Both the position numbers and the translations under genes were made by a program. From Actinostola sp. cb2023 (Eukaryota > Cnidaria > Anthozoa > Actiniaria > Actinostolidae): a stretch of DNA of 64,000 nt. Of the stretch, positions 32,240 through 44,155 are shown one piece after another. The stretch covers positions 22,501-86,500 of the forward strand of contig JAUJYZ010000588.1 of assembly GCA_033675265.1 (NCBI GenBank), given 5' to 3'. The notes below the pieces were generated by a model. The model did not search any database and was not told where the DNA came from. It saw only the letters and a program-made list of their open reading frames with translations. Every line of letters starts with the position of its first letter. Positions within the stretch are counted from its first letter, which is position 1.

Positions 32240-35200
32240 CCCGAAATTTACTGGCAAGGGGGGTATCTCCGATTTTCTTTTAATTCCGCACAGTGTTAGC
32301 CTATTATATATCTAAATTCGCTGTGCAGTTAGTTTCGAAAAATATTTTTTAATTTTCGAGAAATTCGTCATAAACGAAGTCCTCTTGAAATCGACTCGAA
32401 ACACGTCAGAATTAGAGACACATTTAACGAGCTCGGAAATAAGGAAAATAACAGTACTGCTCTTAAAAACCATACGACCTTCTTTCTCACTCTCTAAATA
32501 CTAGATTGCGTGATTTTGAGGTGAATTGCGTTATGTTTCATGAGCGAATTTTTTTTTTTGGCGAGGCATACATTTTAACTCGCCGAAAGTATCTATTCAA
32601 CAAAGCTAATTTTCACCAGGCGATAAACCTTCAAATCTTTCTGGCCTGCGCTTGTGAACTCTATGGATGATCATCTTTTCATATATGTAAACATTTCCTT
32701 GGGCAAATAATGTAGCGATTAGCTATAGCTGCCGAAAGTTGGTGAAAATGTGTTATTTACTTGACCTTTACAGGTCAATATCTCATATGAAAATACCTAT
32801 CTGATCTTCAATCACTAGTTTTGGCGAATAAAATACACCAAAATCAAATCACTATGAAGCTCTTACCTCAATGATACGGATATGGACTTGAGAAACGTCA
32901 GTTTTATTGTAATCCCATGGTCTTCCTTTTCGACTGTCTATTTATAACTTTCGATGAATGTTCAAGACGACGTCGAGACAACCGGGTTTAACGTCAAAGT
33001 TTTGACCCAATTTTTAGCGTACTTTCCTCTTGGTTAGATTCTTACTTGTAACATTCATTGTATCCTCTGATATGATGCTTGATAACAATCGATGGAATAC
33101 GAATATTCTGGTTATGATTTGCAGTTGAGGACTGCACTGAATATTTTCAACCGCTGCTTGTTTACTCACGTGACCACATATGATACTCAGGGGGTATACA
33201 CCCTGCCTATGCATAAATGGTAGAATCGTAAAATCACATTCACTTCGTTATTGGGAATATGTTACAGTAATATCTGACCATCTCTTTGAAGAGAGTGTTA
33301 TCAAAAATGAACACACCAAATTTTAGGGCTGTACTACGAAATCTTGAAAAGGGATATAGCGACTTGAAATTACAAAGATTTGTGCCAGAAACCGGACTTT
33401 GGGCCTACCAGCCTCGTTTCCATGTATTTTGCACCTTTCAAACGCTTATTACTTTATGATGGCTTCATTTTTATTAATGCACTTTTGGGGTAATTACTAA
33501 ACTGTGGATGATCTTTTCAATCTATTATTTTACCTTTATTTAACTCGTTATTCTTTCAGTTTTTGCAAATTTATGCAAATTACATAAATCGATTTATGCA
33601 TAGGGTGTATAGGAAGGGAGCTGGATAGTAGCTGACAAGTGAAAATAATGTATACGAAGCCTTCAATTCATTTCTTCGAGGTCAATTACTTTCATTAGTC
33701 GTATCTAACCACAGTTGATCTTTTTCATAAAACGTTTTAAATGTTCTTGCCCGTGAAAAAAAATACATGGGCTTCCTGTGTTCCGGCGCTGCAGACTTAT
33801 TTTCGTACCTAATATTTATTTTATAAAGGTATTCATAAATGTATAAAGCTTACAAATACAAATTACACTATCACATCAGAAGGGATGACTAAGATTTGCA
33901 AATAAATGCATTTCATTGTAATAGGATTAAAACGCGCACCATGTGTCGAGTATCACTCCTGGCATACTATTTTTAAACAGATAGAACTCGAACTCAAGCC
34001 TTCTATCGGAGCCGATAGAAGGCGAGAGTGAGCCTTCTACATTTGTATCTGTTTTAGAATACCACAACTGACTATCTATAAAGCATATTTCCGCCTACGG
34101 GAGGTGTCCGCTTACGGGAGGTGTCCGCTTACGGGAGGTGTCCATTAACATTAATATTTTAATAATGGCCATTCTTATATAGCGCATTTCACATTCGTCC
34201 CAATGCGCTTTTACGGGAGGTGTCCGCTTACGGGAGGTGCCTGCTTACGGGAGGTGTCCGCTTACGGGAGGTGTCCGCTTACGGGATGTGTCCGCTTACG
34301 GGTTGTGTCCGCTTACGGGAGGTGCCTGCTTACGGGAGGTGTCCGCTTACGGGAGGTGCCCGCTTACGGGAGGTGTCCGCTTACGGGAGGTGTCCGCTTA
34401 CGGGAGGTGTCCGCTTACGGGAGGTGTCCGCTTACGGGAGGTGCCTGCTTACGGGAGGTGTCCGCTTACGGGAGGTGTCCGCTTACGGGAGGTGTCCGCT
34501 TACGGGAGGTGTCCGCTTACGGGAGGTGCCTGCTTACGGGAGGTGTCCGCTTACGGGAGGTGTCCGCTTACGGGAGGTGTCCGCTTACGGGAGGTGTCCG
34601 CTTACGGGATGTGTCCCCTTACGGGAGGTGCCTGCTTACGGGAGGTGTCCGCTTACGGGAGGTGCCTGCTTACGGGAGGTGTCCGCTTACGGGAGGTGTC
34701 CGCTTACGGGAGGTGTCCGCTTACGGGAGGTGTCCATTAACATTAATATTTTAATAATGGCCATTCTTATATAGCGCATTTCACATTCGTCCCAATGCGC
34801 TTTTACGGGATGTGTCCGCTTACGGGAGGTGTCCGCTTACGGGATGTGTCCGCGTTACGGGAGGTGTACGCTTACGGGAGGTGTCCGCTTGTGGGATGTA
34901 TCCGCTTACGGGAGGTGTACGCATACGAGAGGTGTCCATTTACGGGAGGTGTCCGCTTACGGGAGGTGCCTGCTTACGGGAGGTGTCCGCTTACGGGAGG
35001 TGTCCGCTAACGGGAGGTGTCCGCTTACGGGAGGTATCCGCTTACGGGAGGTGTCCGCTTACGGGAGGTGTCCGCTTACGGGAGGTGTCCGCTTACGGGA
35101 GGTGTACGCTTACGGGAGGTGTCCGCTTACGGGAGGTTCAACTGTATGATTGTAAAATATACTTACCACCAAAGTTAGTTTGCTCATGTGATCACTTATT

Positions 35201-36908
35201 GACTGATCTGACATTTGTTTTGGACTCTCCTCTATAAATGTCATCCCGTAAACAACAACTGAAGCTGCATGTCATTGAACGCAGCTGAACCTACTGGTAC
35301 AAACAAACCAGTACGATGTAATATGATCCAAGATTCTTCCTTTCCCAGTCTCGATCACCCTTTGGCCAGGTGCTTGCCTTGCTTTTGTCATGACCAAAAA
35401 TGGTTTGGGGAACTCTACACCTTGTGCTGGATCCTCGCGTCCATCCTATTCCAAGTGAAGCTCGATGATACGGACATATTGTCATGGAATTTAGATGAGC
35501 TGGCTAGGTGAATAAAAATATGTCCGACAAAGCATGAGATCGATTTCATTTTGTGGACCTGAAAAGGTCAGAGTAGACTTATGCCTGGAAATATCCTTCG
35601 TGGAAAGTAAAGGTATTATCTGAGTTTGTCGCTTTTTGTCTTTTGGATCGAAACTACACTGACGGCCACCAACAAGAGATTTGAACGAACAGCAAGCTTC
35701 CACTTTCTAAACTCTGGTAATGAACTGATTTTAAATGTTTTTATTGTAAGGTGACCAAAACACCCCAGGTAGGTGGGGACGGGAGTTATGTATCATTTTT
35801 GCAGCTCCATTTTTTCAGAAGTAAAAAAGAAATTGTTTTAAATTATATAGTCTTCGACTTTTACTCTTTTTGCTAGGTATCTATCTTACTTTTCTTCAAT
35901 TTAAATATATTAATACTGATATCAATCTGATAAATTTCCCTAACTTAAAATTTCAAGGAAGCCTTCTCGCTCTGTCAATCATCCCTATTGCAGTAATTTG
36001 CATAAGTTACGTTTGTTTGTCTAGTTCTAATCAATGAAGAATTGCGACAGTACAGCTACAATTCAAGAACAAAGTAACATAAAAACAAATGGGCCTATTG
36101 AACCTTTACGCATTTACCGTATCAGAAGAGGAATGGGAAGGTACGCTAAAAATACGGTCAAACTTTTGACATTTTGAACATTCATCGAAAGTTATAAATA
36201 GACAGTCGAAAAGGAAGACCATGGGATTACAATAAAACTGACGTTTCTCAAGTCCATATCCGTATCATTGAGGTAAGAGCTTCATAGTGATTTGATTTTG
36301 GTGTATTTTATTCGCCAAAACTAGTGATTGAAGATCAGATAGGTATTTTCATACTACACTTGCTATGAGATATTGACCTGTAAAGGTCAAGTAAATAACA
36401 CATTTTCACCAACTTTCGGCAGCTATAGCTAATCGCTACATTATTTGCCCAAGGAAATGTTTACATATATGAAAAGATGATCATCCATAGAGTTCACAAG
36501 CGCAGGCCAGAAAGATTTGAAGGTTTATCGCCTGGTGAAAATTAGCTTTGTTGAATAGATACTTTCGGCGAGTTAAAATGTATGCCTCGCCAAAAAAAAA
36601 AATTCGCTCATGAAACATAACGCAATTCACCTCAAAATCACGCAATCTAGTATTTAGAGAGTGAGAAAGAAGGTCGTATGGTTTTTAAGAGCAGTACTGT
36701 TATTTTCCTTATTTCCGAGCTCGTTAAATGTGTCTCTAATTCTGACGTGTTTCGAGTCGATTTCAAGAGGACTTCGTTTATGACGAATTTCTCGAAAATT
36801 AAAAAATATTTTTCGAAACTAACTACACAGCGAATTTAGATATATAATAGGCTAACACTGTGCGGAATTAAAAGAAAATCGGAGATACCCCCCTTGCCAG
36901 TAAATTTT
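32240..36908. repeat. Inverted repeat with arms of about 780 bp
   Basis: Arm 32247-33030 matches the reverse complement of arm 36130-36905 almost throughout (ends AATTTACTGGCAAGGGGGGT; inner ends GTACGCTAAAAAT...TTTGAC). The spacer of about 3.1 kb contains the 17-bp minisatellite and the sequence at 35160-36120, in which I recognise no gene. No transposase frame is visible. Confidence 0.75.
34085..35144. repeat. 17-bp minisatellite grown from a transposon end
   Basis: About 54 units of GTGTCCGCTTACGGGAG in three blocks (34085-34140, 34203-34735, 34800-35138). The blocks are separated by two copies of one 67-bp sequence containing TTAATATTTTAATAATGGCC (34138-34204 and 34732-34800), which look identical. 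The last unit runs into GGGAGGTTCAACTG followed by TA, the exact right end of the element family at 29535-29937. All three frames are stop-free, so the overlapping open frames (RCPLTGGVRLREVSAYG) are not genes. Confidence 0.9.
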
Positions 36909-38094
36909 AGTTTTATCTCATATTTGTAAATATGATCTCTTAACAACTCAACTGTATACTAAATATAATATTTCTGCATATTCAGCACCGACTGTACATG
37001 TACCTGTGTGTTCTGAGCTTTAGTCATTTTTCACATAAGAACCTGCTTCATTTGTCAGGCTGAACTGGTTCTTATATATTGGATGCTTAATTGGCTAAAT
37101 TTCAGCCTGGAGGTTCTTAATCCGCAGTTTCTTGTATGCGGGTTTTTACTGTATGACAAAGATGGGAAAAGCTGGGCCCAATGGACGAATGTTAAGCGAG
37201 TTACTCTCTTGGTGAAACATAATATATTGTATACAAATAAACTAGACAAAAAATACATTGAACAATAATATATTTTATGCTTGATAGCACTTACATTAAT
37301 ATTACAATTATTTTTTGCTTTTCGTTAATGTTCTTCAATACACTAAGTATTTGGGCTTTTCTTCGATAAATACTGACATTGTTCATGCATGGCATGCACA
37401 AACTGTTCACTTTTAAACCATCTGCATATGTCATTACTTGTTTCAATTTCTCACTGGTATTTTGGTTGCTCTAGGTGTGGTTCTGTCATGATGTCTTCTT
37501 TGTATAAAGTGTTTCACTAGCGAGCTAGGGAGTGCATGGTTGTACTCTTATTTGTTGCATCGTTTTTCGTCACTTGTCTATTCAGTGCTAATATTCACAC
37601 TAAACATTAACAGTTTTGGTACAAATAAAGCATCTTGTATCTTGTATCTTGAATAACCCAACTGTATAGTAAATACATGTATAATATTTCTGCATATTCA
37701 GCACCGACTGCATGTACCTGTGTGTACTGAGCTTTAGTCATTTTTCACATAAGAACCTGCTTGATTTGTCAGGCTGAACTGGTTCTTATATATTGGATGC
37801 TTAATTGGCTAAATTTCAGCCTGGAGGTTCTTAATCTGCAGTTTCTTATATGCAGGTTTTTACTGTAACTACATTTTGTTGTATTGTTCTGGACTGACAT
37901 GACGAGCCGCAGCGCTTGGATACTGCGAACGTGGTCATCTTTTCTGACCACGTTCGAGTCACAAATGCTATAGTTGACAATAGGTATTGACAGGGAAATT
38001 CCAGTTGAGTCTAGTTAATGCGCTATATTTCACACATACATATGTCATCAATACAAGCTACTATGTTATTCGAGAACAAAACAAAGTTCCTTAA

Positions 38095-38390
38095 GGATAC
38101 GGTTCACATTGGCGTTTACGTCTCGGAAAAAAAATCATAATTTCCTTATTATTTGACCAATTCCCATCAACTTTACATCATTTTAAAGCTATTAGAATGA
38201 AGATCGCAATAATACCGTGATATTTTCTTTTAAATTAAAAATGGAGACATCGCGGCTCATTGTTTTGAAAACGACCGTCTCTGTTTGACCGAATTAATCC
38301 GACTCTATTGATCTTTATACCATATTAATCACGACACTTTGACCTGTCAAACTGTGTCAGGCTTTTGTCATATTCGATGGACATCGATAA
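38095..38390. mobile_element. Truncated copy of the GGATACGG TTAA element
   Basis: TTAAGGATACGGTTCAC at 38093 and the following roughly 290 bp match 61515-61820 (ATTATTTGACCAATTCCCAT, AAAATGGAGAC(A/G)TCGCGG), with a few substitutions and a short deletion near 38305. The right end is missing or rearranged; partial similarity to the inner part of the intact element continues to about 38440. Confidence 0.75.
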
Positions 38391-38750
38391 AAAGTTATGA
38401 CGTGTTGACTGAAGAAGAAACAACATTTATGATTGATTAAACTGTCATTTTCCCCGGGATTTGCATCACCGATGTTCCCGAAACTGGCTCACGAGCGCGA
38501 CGGTTCGTACGCGTTTTACTTTGTGACCTTTATGTCAAATCTGTGAATGATCTTCCGCTCGATCATTCGATCAGACTGACAAAGGCTGTTCACACACTTG
38601 AGTTGACGTACATTGTACATCTCATATATACTACATCTTCTACTTTTATTATTCCTTCCACTGCTTCAGCAGAAGGTTTACCGAACGTCAGTAATCGAAC
38701 AAAATCGGACTGATTCAGTTCGATTACGTTCGATAGAGTCCGAATGACTA

Positions 38751-39056
38751 TATACACCTATTTCAATAAAGGTTGTCGAGGACATCAGTCCATAGGCAAT
38801 AGGTGATACGTCGTTGCAAGACCGGACTGCATTATGGTAACAGCTTGAATGGCCAAAAACGTATGAAAGCCTATATGATATCGTACCTATTTCCATTTCA
38901 ACAGACCAAGACACATTTTGAATCGAATTTTATGAAATATTTCTGGCATACATGCCATTCAAACTGTTACCATAATGCAGTTCGGTCTTGGAACGACCTA
39001 TAACCTATTGCCTATGGACTGATGTCCTAGACAACCTTTTTTGAAATAGGTGTATA
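38751..39056. mobile_element. TATACACCTATTT MITE with about 110-bp TIRs
   Basis: TATACACCTATTTCAATAAA and TTTTTTGAAATAGGTGTATA are inverted ends of 306 bp; the arms extend through TCCATAGGCAATAGGT and CATTATGGTAACAG. The outermost bases resemble the family at 6650 and 7847, but the interior is different. Confidence 0.85.
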
Positions 39057-39171
39057 CAAATGTAGTTCGAGTGAGTTCGATTGGTTCTATAATCGAACTC
39101 ACCGAAAAATTATATGTTATATTCGATTGGAGAACTCAATCGAATTCAACGTTCGATTAGATAGGTCGGGA

Positions 39172-40438
39172 TCATTTAAGACCGTTGTGGTGTTTGTGTA
39201 AACCAGCTCGCTATTACATTTGTACACCTTCAACTCCGAGCAACTATCCTATCATGTGTAGGGCTATAGAATGGTCAAATACCAGACACTTGTTTAAAAA
39301 GCCAAGCCCAAGACTTCACTAATTTGTTTGAAATTTGAAAATTTGAGATTTCGAGCCACGCGTACATACTGATTTTTACGAAATCACGAATCCGAGATGC
39401 TTTCCTGGAATGCCGAGATTTCATGACTCGCTCAGATTTTGCCAAGATCTGGTATTTTTCAGAGACCATTGCCCTATGTGTCAATGGTACAATGTACATG
39501 TACAATGTATATCCCTGGAAGCGAAAGCAACGCGAACTAATCTATTCTGAGCCTGTTTCATTATGAGATATTCCGCGAATGATACCGCTATAGGCTAAAA
39601 CTACTAAACTGATACATGTTGTGGTCACGCCATTCATGTATAAATATTACGCGGGAACATATAGAATCATAGAACTCGAATCAAGCTCATCATGTGTGCT
39701 CATTAGCGGCACAAATATGAGAGATAATTTTTAGATGCTAGTTTATGTATTATTAAACGGTATACACACATGTTTTTCTGAAATGTGCATGATGAAACTT
39801 TGAATTTTGGCGCCACTTTGTAGCGTGGTTAAAATATTGTAATATTTCAGCTCTTTGACTTCCAGAAGCTACAGTGAAAGATGTACAATGTATTATCGAT
39901 CTATAATTACACTACTTTGATAAAAGCGATCAGAATGGCAGTAAAAGCACATCTTAAAGTAATATTTATCTGGTAACGTTTGGTCAATTGCATCCTAGTT
40001 TGTATCATTAGGTCGCGAAACGCTCATGTATTTAAAGGCATCTGCCAAAACATCTCGAACAGCCGTCAATGGTTTTCTGTATAACTACGGCGCTTATACC
40101 CCGTTTCTTTTGTTATTCGGTGATATCATTCATGATGCAGGGTGCCACAAATTCAGAGCACTATAAAGTTCGTCATGTTGCGAGCACAATGGGGAGAAGT
40201 TAATGAGCTTCGGAAGTGTGTGTAGTTACTACATTGTACATTAATTCGTTCGCGTGGACTCAACGCACCTGAGTGTACTAGCTACACTCAACTGAGTGTA
40301 CTACACTCAACACGCACACTCAGTTTACACTCAGGATACACGAACAAAATGTTAAGATACTTCAGACCGGTACTGTATGTGTCGATGGTACATGGTTTGA
40401 CATATTGACATACAATTTGTAATGGTTTTATTAATTTA
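39172..40438. other. Gene B intron, unique part
   Basis: No exon or repeat recognised except TGTTAAGATACTTC(A/T)GACCGG at 40349, which recurs in direct orientation at 59858 in the gene C intron, and a cluster of ACTCAACTGAGTGTAC short palindromes near 40270-40320. Confidence 0.45.
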
Positions 40439-41287
40439 ACATAATGGCATGACAGTTTGACATAATGGCATGACAGTTTGACATAATGGCATGACAGTTT
40501 GACATAATGACATGATGGTTTGACATAATGACATAATGGTTTGACTGAATGACATGACGGTTTGACATAATGACATGATGGTTTGACATAATGATATGAC
40601 GGTTTGACATAATGGCATGACGGTTTGACATAATGGCATGACGGTTTGACATAATGGCATGACAGTTTGACATAATGACATGATGGTTTGACATAATGGC
40701 ATGATGGTTTGACATAATGGCATGATGGTTTGACATAATGGCATGACAGTTTGACATAATGACATGATGGTTTGACATAATGGCATGATGGTTTGACATA
40801 ATGACATGATGGTTTGACATAATGGCATGACAGTTTGACATAATGGCATGACAGTTTGACATAATGGCATGACGGTTTGACATAATGGCATGACGGTTTG
40901 ACATAATGGCATATGACAGTTTGACATAATGACATGATGGTTTGACATAATGGCATGACAGTTTGACATAATGGCATGACAGTTTGACATAATGGCATGA
41001 CGGTTTGACATAATGGCATGATGGTTTGACATAATGGCATGATGGTTTGACATAATGACATGATGGTTTGACATAATGGCATGATGGTTTGACATAATGG
41101 CATGACGGTTTGACATACTGGCATGATGGTTTGACATAATGACATGATGGTTTGAAATAATGACATAATGGTTTGACATAATGGCATGATGATTTGACAT
41201 AATGGCATGATGGTTTGACATAATGGCATGACGGTTTGACATAATGACATGACGGTTTGACATAATGGCATGACAGTTTGACATAAT
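40439..41287. repeat. 21-bp minisatellite, gene B intron
   Basis: About 40 units of a 21-mer made of TTTGACATAATGGCATGACG plus one base (G, or AG/TG variants). The counterpart array lies inverted at 62780-63605 in gene C, so the array predates the B/C duplication. Open frames through it (CQTVMPL, SCHYVKP) are repeat artefacts. Confidence 0.95.
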
Positions 41288-41339
41288 AACCACACACCTC
41301 GCGAAGTTGGTTTAAAAAACTCAGCTATTCCTTGATGCT

Positions 41340-41656
41340 GTTGTTTTTTGAACACACTTGTCAGTGTTTTGATATCAGATGGAACACTCTTTGTCGTACA
41401 TTTGATCTATTCGAACATGTGTAACGAGATTTGTAATTGACATCGTCTAGACATTGTGTCAGCCAGTGGCCAGCGGTTTTGTGTGTCTTGTTGCTCAACC
41501 AGAAGTGCATTTAAATGATTCTATATACAGCTCTGTATAACTTTAAACCATACAGCATTAAACTTCATCTCAACGTTACAACATTTTTGCAATGAGTTAA
41601 TGACAATTTGCAGTAATTAATAGGCTTTTCCTGTCGTTATATTACGTTTATTAGTA
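41340..41656. repeat. Intron block shared, inverted, with gene C
   Basis: Matches 61385-61518 and 62527-62730 in inverted orientation (for example GTTTTGATATCAGATGGAAC, GTGTCTTGTTGCTCAACCA). The TTAA at 41543-41546 is the empty site for the 61519-62526 insertion. Confidence 0.85.
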
Positions 41657-42903
41657 GAGGTACATTTGTAATCATACGGTTTCGAGTTCAATTTGGAAAT
41701 AATCTGCACGAGTGGGTTTTTCAAAGAGTATCAAAATTGCACGAGCCCGTAGGGCGAGTGCAATTTGAGCTCTTTGAAAAACACACGAAATCGAACATTT
41801 GATTACCAATTAATAATATTTATAGCCTGCGTAGCCCGGCGCTGGGGAGAAAAAGGACAAAAAGGACAAAAAAGGAGGGGAAGAGGGGGGAGGGGAGGGG
41901 GAAAAAGGGACTGGGGAGGAGGAGAAAGGAGGAGGAGGGGGATTGGGGAGGAGAGGAGGGAGGGAGCGCCTGCAATGGTCCTATTGTTTACGCGTTATTT
42001 TCCGTCCTCTGAGTGGACGGAAAATTCCTATTGGTTGAGAAGGTGATGGTGTCGAGTGACGACGAACAGTATTTATCAGACGTTGTAAATTTAGCTCTGG
42101 CCGCTATTGTAACAACAACAACATAACCATAGCCTGCGTACACAAAGGATTTATTATCGTTCCGTCGTTACGTCTAACGGCTTCCTCTCTCTCCGGCTTG
42201 TGAAACATATTGATACTGGTTTATAGATGATATACTTTCTGGAAAGTATTCGATTGTATGGCTGTGCCGAATGTGCCATGGACAAACAGTGGCCGGTAGG
42301 TAATTCACGAGGCTACGGTTTATAAAGCACACGTACGAGAGGGACTTCATGATCAAAGACAGTCATCCCGATATCATTAAGGCCTTCGGCTAGTACAAGT
42401 TACCTCTGTATGGAAGGTTTAAATATATTTATGTAATATGCTTCATTTTATTTTGAAGACGCTAGCTTCTCATATCTACTCTTAAATTCTAGCGGACAAA
42501 TATTAAAATCTATGTCTAGATATGTGCCCGTACTCTAGCTACCACAGTATTCGATTTCAACTGATAAAGCCATTTGAATTATTTGACAGCAAACGGAAGT
42601 TTGCCAGATTGGATAATTTTTGACAAGCACCATTGACATTTGACGAGAGGCGGATAACGCGTAAACAATAGGACCATTGCAGGCGCTCCCTTCCTCCTCT
42701 CCTCCCCAATCCCCATCCTCCTCCTTTCCCCTCCTCCCCAGTCCCTTTTTCCCCATCCCCTCCCCCCTTTCCCTCCTTTTTTGTCCTTTTTCTCCCTAGC
42801 GCCGGGCTACGCAGGCTGTAATATTTATGAAAAAAAGTAATTTGCACTGTTTTCAACTGCACTGCTCTAAGCCAATCAGAATCGAGTATATTTTTCATGT
42901 ATA
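41657..42903. mobile_element. Insertion with 9-bp TSD, carrying a nested GCCTGCGTAGC element
   Basis: TTATTAGTA at 41648-41656 and 42904-42912 flank 1247 bp that are missing from the homologous intron of gene C (near 61385-61395). Inside, AGCCTGCGTAGCCCGGCGCT (41824) and its complement (ending about 42817) are the ends of a nested element. That element has inverted arms of about 170 bp that are almost pure purine on one side and pyrimidine on the other, with AATATTTAT at both flanks. The outer element has a GCACGAGCCCGTAGGGCGAG hairpin near 41740. No transposase seen. Confidence 0.8.
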
Positions 42904-42912
42904 TTATTAGTA

Positions 42913-44155
42913 TGGTAAACCCTCTTTATATTTGATGTGGATTTGCCATAGTAATAATTATTATTATTTAATACAATTATTTAACCAGGGAGATTCCTTC
43001 AGCTTGAACCATTTCATATGTTGATGAATTATCCATCCTACAAACCGACATCAGATTCATTTCATATGTTGTTGCTAGACTTTTCAATCAGATGTCACTC
43101 ACTGGTCCATTCATTGGTGTAGGCAGTCACATACATGTAAACCGCCGCTCAGTTTGCACCAACACTATTTATGAAATAAGTATTATATGCACGCTCTGAT
43201 TTGCCAAAGGATGTGTATGCCATGTGCTCTATGAGAGCACACACACCATGCGCGCATAGTCACATCTCTTGCATGCGCAGTAGTAGCCGTAATGGTGATA
43301 GTATCGTATAAGAAAATGTATGGCGAACTTCAGTTTTTTGCAAATACTTAGTTAACGATCTTATGGTTTTCTTTTGTCGGACTAAAAATTGACAGCGAAT
43401 GAGGAAACACATTTATTTAGATGACCATAACTGTGGTTACAATTGTGCTACCTGGTTCCATGAGCTTCAATAATTGAGTTGATTATCTGAACGAATCCCC
43501 CATATATCTTCTGTAAAATGTCTTAACCTGTGTTGGGTACATTTTGTAATTTCAATTTCATGAACTATCAGTCAGTCTAACATGCCGTGTCGGACTCGAA
43601 CTTTCAACAGCAATGGTTGGTGCACACATTTCACGTAGAAACATTTTTTGGGGGTGTACACCCTCTATTTCTGTGTTGGGCTTCCTGTGTCATATTTTGA
43701 TCGACCGTCACATAAAGTCAGTCTTTTTGATATTTTGAAGTTCTAAACGCTAATTAAGATCTGTATTTCATTTATTTAGCAATTAGAACTGTTTTTAGCG
43801 AGTTTTGGGACAAAATGCTGAGCCCGAGGAAACCGCTGGCTAATGTCCCATATTTCTGGCAATGCCTAACACTTCTCTCGTCGTCTTCCAATTCCTGCGA
43901 CCTGTCGAAATGACCAGATTCCATTTACATGTATATATACAACTGTACATGTATCGGGTCATGACTATACAATCGAGGCTGTCAAATTTGTGTCTGTTTT
44001 TAATACTTAACAAAAACCCTGAGTATTACAAAGAGGATCCCATCGAATTATTAATACAGTCATTTGCAAAAATTCTGGCCGCTACGAAATATCAATATAT
44101 CAATATATCGGGTGCATTATGGGTAATTAAATAATCGAAAATCCCCCTTAAAGCG
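42913..44155. repeat. Intron block shared, inverted, with gene C; unique remainder
   Basis: Segments 42960-43270 and 43890-44060 match 61000-61300 and 60835-60985 in inverted orientation (for example CAGCTTGAACCATTTCATAT, GCGACCTG(T/C)GTCGAAATGAC in reverse). The middle, 43270-43890, has no counterpart that I can see and no recognised content. Confidence 0.75.

Larger units (their letters stand above)
31991..37153. mobile_element. CAGTAAAAACCCGCAT-ended element(s)
   Basis: TACAGTAAAAACCCGCATAA at 31990 and ATGCGGGTTTTTACTGTA ending near 37154 are inverted with TA outside. Internal GGTTCTTATATATTGG and AGGCTGAA blocks are shared. A direct copy of the right end (about 215 bp) occurs at 36940-37154 and again at 37655-37868, so at least one solo or partial copy is present too. 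Ends and TA target fit a Tc1/mariner-pogo-like family. Confidence 0.55.
31706..39171. mobile_element. Candidate 7.5-kb composite insertion in the gene B intron
   Basis: TCCCGGTCTATCTAATCGAA at 31706 and its near-complement TTCGATTAGATAGGTCGGGA ending at 39171 bracket a region absent from the matching intron of gene C. TCGAACTC-type short repeats follow each end. Everything inside is nested repeat sequence. The pair of ends could also belong to two separate elements, so the call is tentative. Confidence 0.4.

Noticed and set aside
34203..35237. Overlapping open frames in all three plus frames (RCPLTGGVRLREVS)
   Set aside because: Same 17-bp minisatellite in three frames; unit length not a multiple of three makes the frames rotate into each other.
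40288..41355. 355-codon and overlapping frames (CQTVMPL, SCHYVKP, MSNRHAI)
   Set aside because: 21-bp minisatellite artefact; the inverted partner array at 62780-63605 gives the same peptides from the other strand.
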